From contig CM033121.1 in the NCBI GenBank assembly GCA_019321725.1, positions 13,020,001 through 13,084,000 of the forward strand: 64,000 bases of DNA, written 5' to 3'. This document shows, piece by piece, positions 58,045 to 64,000 of this stretch. Each line of letters begins with the position of its first letter. Position 1 is the stretch's first letter. The notes under the pieces were generated by a model. That model saw only the letters and a list, made by a program, of their open reading frames with translations, was not told the origin of the DNA and searched no databases. Origin of the DNA: Paulownia fortunei. Lineage: Eukaryota > Streptophyta > Magnoliopsida > Lamiales > Paulowniaceae. The position numbers and the translations under genes are program-made.

Positions 58045-58760
58045 GTCCGTGGGATCTCCAGTCACCAAAAAGTCTTCCATTAAGATGACTCATTTAATCT
58101 TTGGGCTTTAATCCCTATTTCCTCAATGCACAATCTATTTACTCTCTTGATAACCCATTAGTAAACATATCTGCTGTATTATCTTTTAACTTCATGAAAT
58201 CAATTGATATAGTTCCATTTGAGAGCAATTATTTAACAGTATTATCTATGATGAATATACTATGATTTATCATTATATAAAAGAATTTGTGCCTAGATAT
58301 GAATGTATGTTACTGGTATTGATTTTGGCCACATGGGAATATATTCTACTAATATCTTAACCATTCTGCTTCTTTTCCAACTTCATCTAAAACTATAAAC
58401 TTTGATTTAATAGAGGAATGAGTTGTACATGTTTAATGTTTACTTAGAAAATTTTCAAGATATTGCACCACCACCACCAAGAGTAAATATATAACCACTA
58501 GTTAACTTGGATTCATCAATATTTGAAATCTTTTCACATTACAATATCCTTCAATAACTGGACATTTTCTAAAGTGTAATACATACTCTTTGGTTCTCTT
58601 CAAGTATTTCAATACTCTAATTAATGCATTGGATTACTTGTATATCTATTTAGCTTACTTACAGCATAAGCTATGTTCAGCTGAGTATAGTTCATTAGGT
58701 ACATTAGACTTCCAATGATCTTGGAATATTCTAATTATTTCTTTCTGTTTTTTTATTCTT
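58045..58760 (-). pseudogene. Copia RNase H (minus-strand copy)
   Basis: Reverse complement of a region homologous to 1215-1880: LMYLMNYTQLN-like start near 58700, YEGYCNVKR-like, SGGGAIS near 58475, TTHSSIKSKFIVLDEVGKEA near 58400, and a C-terminus with RVNRLCIEEIGIKAQRLNES near 58150-58090. Many stops. Confidence 0.75.
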
Positions 58761-59515
58761 TAAATGAATAACATGTGAGAGATTACATTATTTGTCTATT
58801 TAATACCACAAGACTTGAATCTCTCAATCATTTAATCAACATAATGTGTTTGAGATGATGATTATATGTTCTGGAGATTTTCATTCCTAATATCATTTCT
58901 GTTTTATCCATATCTTTCATATCAAATTTATTTGCGAGCATTTTCTTTATTTTATTGATAACTTCCATAGTAGTTCCTAATATGAGCATGTTATCTACTA
59001 CATACAGACATATAAGTACATATGTTTCTCTAATTTTTTTAGAGTAGACATGTTTATCATACTCATTTATGAGAACCCATTTCTCATCGTGACACTATCA
59101 AACTTCTCGTGCGATTATTTAGGGGCTTGCTTACATACTTGTATTCTTGTACTTTTACTTTGAAGCCTTCTGATTGCTCCATGTAAATTTTCTATTTAGA
59201 TCACCATTTAAAAGTGCACTTTCTACATCTATTTGATGTATATGTAGATTATACAAGGATACTAAAGCAATTAAGATCTGAATAGAAGTAATCCTAGTTA
59301 TTGGTGAATCAATATAAAAAATGGTTAATACCTTCCTTTTGACGATATCCTTTAGCAAAAGTCTAGTGTTATATTTATAAATTTAATCATCGGCCTTTAA
59401 CTTCTTCTTAAAGATCTATTTGCATCTGATTGGTTTAGTTTCTGAAGAAGATCAACTAATTGCCATGTATTATTATCTAGAATAGATTCTACTTTGCTAT
59501 CAATAGTGTCAATCT
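58761..59515 (-). pseudogene. Copia reverse transcriptase (minus-strand copy)
   Basis: 59358-59155 gives SPITRITSIQILIALVSLYN, HIHQIDVESALLNGDLNRKF, matching the RT block of the plus copy. Upstream, QLVDLL and KADD residues at 59460-59390; downstream the catalytic stretch near 58990 (YLYVCM, VDNMLILG) has lost its intact YVDD. Then MKDMDKTEMILGMKISRT near 58920-58870. Confidence 0.82.
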
Positions 59516-60610
59516 AGAATGAAGTTTTTAGGCTAGGCATAGGCTCTATAAAGGTTTGAAGTTCATTTTCAATCATATATGTCACAAAATCTAGATCAAC
59601 AAATTTAGCCACTTTGGCTATTTTATTCCTTCTAGGTTCAAATTCTATGTTATTTTCAAATGCACTTTCACGTGCTCTCTTGAGAGTATTCTTATGAGTA
59701 TCTCCTTTAGAAAGGAACACATCTTTAAAGAATTTAGCATTTCTAGATCCAATAATTGTGTTCACATAAGTCTTACTTATATCAAATTTATTTACTAGAA
59801 ATCTTTATGCACTAATTCATTGCATATCCAATAATAATGTAATCAATGATTTTAGGACATAACTTGACCTTTTTAGGAGGTGGTATAGCTACTTTAGCTA
59901 GGCACCCCCACACTTTCAAGTATTTGTAGGAAAACATTTTATCTTTCCACATTTCATAAGGTACTAATCTAATCTTCTTGTGAAGAATTTTGTTTAAAAT
60001 AAAGTTGGTTGTAAGCACAGTTTGCCCCGACAAGTTTTGAGGTAATCCAGAACTAATAAGCATGGAGTTAACCATATCTTTGAAAGGTCTATTTTTCCTC
60101 TCAGCAACTCTATTTGCTTAGGAGTGTTTGGAGTTGTAGTTTGGTGAATAATACCAAAATGAGCACATAATTCATCAAATGATGATAAATCAAATTCTGC
60201 ACCTATATCAGATCTCAATACTTTAATTATCCCACTAAGTTGATTTTCAACTTTATTATTGTAAGTGGCAAAAGCGTCCAAAGCCTCATCTTTACTGCTT
60301 AGTAAATATATATAACAACATCTAGTATGATCATTAATGAAGATAATAAAATACTTTTTACTACCTTAGCTTTGAACAAACTTTAGACCATATATATTGA
60401 TATGTATTAAGCTTAGAAGGTTGCAACTTCTTTCAATTGAACTAAAAAATTTCTTAGCAAACTTAGCTTTAACACAAATGTGGCATTTGTATTTATCTTC
60501 TAAATCAAGTTTAGGCATAAGTCCTAAACCTACCAATTTTCTTAAGGAAGCTCGATTAACATGACCTGATCTATTGTGCTTTAAAAATAAAGACTAAAGC
60601 AAGTAAACAT
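59516..60610 (-). pseudogene. Copia integrase (minus-strand copy)
   Basis: From 60590: SGHVNRASLRKLVGLGLMPK (the GAG-pre-integrase block, with H), CHICVKAKFAKKFF (the CxxC), LSLIHINIYGLKFVQS near 60400, then 60281-59994 DAFATYNNKVENQLSGIIKV, LRSDIGAEF (the catalytic Asp block, family RSDNGGEF), HFGIIHQTTTPNTPKQIELL. 60075-59812 gives VNSMLISSGLPQNLSGQTVL and YKYLKVWGCLAKVAIPPPKK. The last part matches 1-290 of this window. Confidence 0.85.
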
Positions 60611-61433
60611 AAGGTAAACTTTTATTGCTTTCAAAAGTTCAAAGTACATGCATTACATTCATTTTATAGCCCATTGTCTAAGTATCCCTTGCTTACAAAT
60701 TGACCATTCTTAGTAAGTACAAATTTAATAAACTCAAGCTAAAACCACTCTTGATATGTAATAAACCAGATACCAAATTCTTCTAGATGTCTAAATCTTG
60801 CGGTACATCAACTAGTCTCAGCTCCTTATCTGAGGTCATCTTTACAACTAATTTGCCTAATCCGACAATGTAGGAAGTTGATGAGTTGCCCATATACAGG
60901 TTCCTTCCATTAATCAAAATGTATAACAAGAACATGTCCTTGTCAGAGCAAATATGGTGTTTAGCCTCAACCCACTATTCTCTCGCGTTATCCACCAATT
61001 TAGCTTCAAACACAACAGCCAAGATCATAAAGTTCTACATGTCGACTTATACTATCTTCTCTTCAGTCACATTAACCTAGTTCTAATTGCCTTTCTTTAC
61101 AATCTTTTGTCTTGTGATTCTACTTATGATAATTGTAATAATTACCTTTGAACTACTGAACATTTTTTTCCTTGGACAATCCAAGATGTTCCTCATTTTA
61201 GTCCTTTTTTATTTTGAGTCCCCAACCATGTTAACATTGGTCTCCATCTGGCTAGCATAAGTCTTCTTTTCTAAAACCCTATTGTCTTTCTCTACACAAA
61301 GACGAACAATCGAATTCTTAGCTCTCTCTATTTTTCTTAATAGGATCTTGACTTGCATATATAGGTTAATTTGAAAATTTTCAGTTTCCATTATTTGTTG
61401 AAAACATGAGATATAGAATTGGGTCCAAAACAC
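60611..61433 (-). pseudogene. Copia gag end and protease (minus-strand copy)
   Basis: 61433-61209 is a gag C-terminal frame (QVKILLRKIERAKNSIVRLC; ASQMETNVNMVGDSK). After it a knuckle-like C-rich stretch (NYYNYHK-NHKTKDC, first two Cys lost) at about 61135-61090. The protease to integrase linker follows: HHICSDKDMFLLYILINGRN, LYMGNSSTSYIVGLGKLVVK, LVDVPQDLDI and KNLVSGLLHIKSGFSLSL. The catalytic DSGA loop is not clear in any frame. The 5' LTR expected beyond 61.4 kb on this strand is not present; plus-oriented LTR-like sequence is found instead. Confidence 0.75.
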
Positions 61434-61479
61434 TTAACTGATCAAGGCAGATTTTATATTTTATTGCACCTTGTATTAA

Positions 61480-63543
61480 GTATGGTTCTCTATTGTGTTT
61501 ATTATTTTAGCCCTGAACTCTCTTGGATTCTACATGTGTTTCAAAGAATCTGCCTAAGTTAAATTTTCGTAGAACCAGCCGTGTTCACTCTCACATAGGT
61601 AATGTCTTATAAGTAGTATAGTACTCTACTCTACTTATACTTTTACAAGATATAGGCATCATTAAAAGCAAATGCTTATTCTCAACAACCTTTTGTGAAA
61701 CATTTATTTTTATTATAGAAATGTAAAGGAATTATATTCCTAAGTGCTTCTCATCTAGCTATTTATAACTAGTTTTCCTATTGAACTTAGTCTGTGTTAT
61801 AGTGATACCCAGCATGCTAATTACTGGCTGCTTCTATACTCTTGTTATGAACAGTCTTATTGATAATATATTAATTATATGGCATGTCTTTATCTTTAAT
61901 TGTATCTAGATAATTAGATAAAGTCCCTATACCATACAAAACTGTGGGGCATGGTCGCGCATATAATGGCGATCATGAATATGCCTCTCTGGCTTTAGTC
62001 TTAGACTCATTTTGAGTTGATTGTGTTAGTGAGATGGGACACTGATAAGCCTAATAAACTCAAGCACATGATGCATGCTTGAAAGGAGGATGTATCTTTC
62101 CACATGATCGACATAGAGATACTAGTGCATGTATGCGGGTGCATGCTGGAAACAAGTATAATGAACAAGCTTACTAGAAATTCTCAATTGATAATGTTGT
62201 TTGTTGAATGAGAATTTCCTAGTTACAATAGTAAATTAAATAATCCTTAGACTTGAGGCACTGTGGAAAGCTTATATCGGACATGTTGGATTTTGATATA
62301 TTTTTCGATTGCATAACAATCATAAGGGATTTACATTTGGTTCATGTATAGAGGTTAATGAGTGGCCAACAAAGGATCTATCACCTATCGAGTAGAATAG
62401 GTGAATTTTCTATATTTCATAGTCTTTTACCTTAAAGACATTGGCCAATATAAGATGAATATCAGACGAGGATTTCCTAAAGATTTATCAAAGAGTCAAT
62501 GTGACTTGAAATGGATCATAGTTATTAATTCAAAAAAGGATTTTCACTCATTATTCATGTCCTAGATTTAATTAAAAGATTAATTACCAGAATGACCATA
62601 TTTGCATGGTACTCGTAATAAAAATAGTTTTGCTATCTATTCACTTAAGACTAGGTAGTCAAGATGTACTATTAGGTGTTTTTCATGACTTGTAAGGTTT
62701 TTGGAATAAAGAAGTTAAATCCAAAATAATAAATTAATTAGATTAATTAATTAGAATATTAATTTATTCACTAAGTTGAAAAAGTTGCAAGCCCATAGCT
62801 AGCTTAGTTGTGAACTTAAGAGTCACACAAGTCGGGATAGTCCACTTCTAATCTAGAAAGTAATTCAAGGTGTTGTTTTAAGTTATTTAATGAAAGTTAA
62901 TTAACTAGAGATATAATTAATTTAAAGAGATAAATTAATTTATTTAATTAAATAATTTAATTATTTAATTATACATAAAAAAATTAGGGGCTCATATAGA
63001 GTGACTTAACTAGTTGATTGGATCAATTATTTAATTGGCTTAAAATTAATTTAAAAAGTTAATTTTTAATTTAACCAATTAAATGATATGATTATTTAAT
63101 TGGACCAAATTTAATTAGGTAGCTTGAATAGAATTATTTAATTAATTGGTTGGATCAATTTATTAAATTAAACTTGATTAATTGAAGGAGATCAATTAAT
63201 TTGACTATAATTAATTTAATTAAGGTCTAAGCCCGAGTTTATTGACCCATAGGAGAGGCCCATCTAGGAGTCTTGAAAAGTAAGACAAAAAATCCTAAGG
63301 CATGTATGGTTTTCATTTCAGTGGGATTTTTCATTTCCATTTTGTTGAGATGAGTTTTCAAGGTGGTATTAGGGAATGTATGAGAAATAAAAACATGTTT
63401 TGATATGGTTATTTTTTATGAAAAATTAATAGCATGAAGAATGAGATTATGTTTGATTTAGAATGTGGTTTGACTGTTTCTGTTCGAAAAAAATGTGATA
63501 AAATTAAGAAATTGTTTCATTTTAGATTTTTTTGAAGCATCTT
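61480..63543 (+). repeat. LTR-like repeat block, copy 2
   Basis: Collinear with 40660-42730, including the 320-bp pre-LTR part, the LTR start at 61795 (TGTTATAGTGATACCC), the AT-rich tracts at 62880-63230 and the final segment starting CATGTATGGTTTTCATTTCA at 63302. It is cut by the Tekay LTR at 63544. Confidence 0.65.
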
Positions 63544-64000
63544 TGTAACACCCCTTAACTTAACTGCAAAACCTAAACAAGTTAATACAGTTAAGTCAAT
63601 AAATGTTAATTTTTCATTAATACTAAAGTGATGGTTTTAATAAAAATCTATTTTTTGGCTATAAGAAAAAAAACTTAAATTCATTTGTTGTTTTATTTTG
63701 TTTTAAACACACTATATACATAATCCAAAATTAAGTACATATGTTTACAAAACCATAACAGAGCGGCTTATTTAAAAACAAAACACTTTGAAGCATGACA
63801 TATGAACAAATCTCTGTCCGATCGCTCTAGAGACTCAGTCAACCTCTAAACCTATATATTTCCACCTGCATCATATGAATCTAATGAGGTAAAGGCTCAG
63901 TAAGGTAAAACTGATGCAATAACAAATAGCATATATGCACATCTCATAAATCATTAAATGCATTATTCTATTTAATAACTTTCATTCACAAATCATTCTT
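63544..64000 (-). mobile_element. Second Tekay LTR, 3' end part, runs off the window
   Basis: The reverse complement ends ...TTAAGGGGTGTTACA at 63544 and matches the last 450 bp of the 7148-9411 LTR (shared GAGCGGCTTATTT-type and ACTGAGTCTCTAGAG-type stretches near 63760 and 63830 in reverse complement). This marks another member of the Tekay family in opposite orientation, entering the LTR-like block. Whether it is a full element or a solo LTR cannot be told here. Confidence 0.85.

Overview
This is a plant nuclear window, most likely from heterochromatin of an AT-rich eudicot genome. It is made almost entirely of nested and decayed transposable elements. All the lineages seen are plant-specific: Ty1/copia, Ty3/gypsy of the Tekay/Del, Athila-like and Tat types, and PIF/Harbinger. 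I found no intact host gene, rRNA, tRNA or CRISPR array. Stop codons inside the old reading frames are mostly explained by C:G to T:A change, as expected for methylated repeats.

Layout. 1-1932: end of a plus-strand copia pol, followed by LTR-like debris. 3198-24650: a plus-strand copia LTR split by an Athila-like element (element 1, 3874-23264, 5-bp target duplication CAAGG). Element 1 is itself split by a full-length Tekay chromovirus (7148-16315, target duplication AGGAT). 24690-26400: Harbinger remnant. 27243-37758: minus-strand Tat-lineage element with gag, protease, RT, two RNase H domains, integrase, two minisatellite arrays and a spliced antisense gene. 37759-40540: little that is recognisable. 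40540-42480: a plus-strand LTR-like block. 42485-46885: Harbinger element with a decayed minus-strand transposase. 46905-58044: a minus-strand copia LTR split by a second Athila-like element (element 2, 47134-57701). 58045-61433: minus-strand copia pol and gag. 61480-63543: a second copy of the 40.6-42.7 kb block. 63544-64000: the end of a second Tekay LTR, minus strand.

Most interesting content. Both Athila-like elements carry, in the same place and orientation between pol and the 3' LTR, two stretches of foreign coding sequence. The downstream one is clearly a LOG-family gene (cytokinin riboside 5'-monophosphate phosphoribohydrolase). In element 2 it runs without introns from the N-terminal nucleotide-binding segment to the C-terminus. 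The upstream one, module X, is a coherent but unrecognised frame with a Cys-rich motif. Both elements also lack RNase H and integrase, with the same downstream breakpoint. They therefore look like one non-autonomous lineage that took up plant genes, probably from mRNA, before it spread.

Other points are the spliced antisense gene of the Tat element, minisatellites that begin where its integrase frame ends, and a copia-LTR-Harbinger order that recurs in opposite orientation on the two sides of the window.
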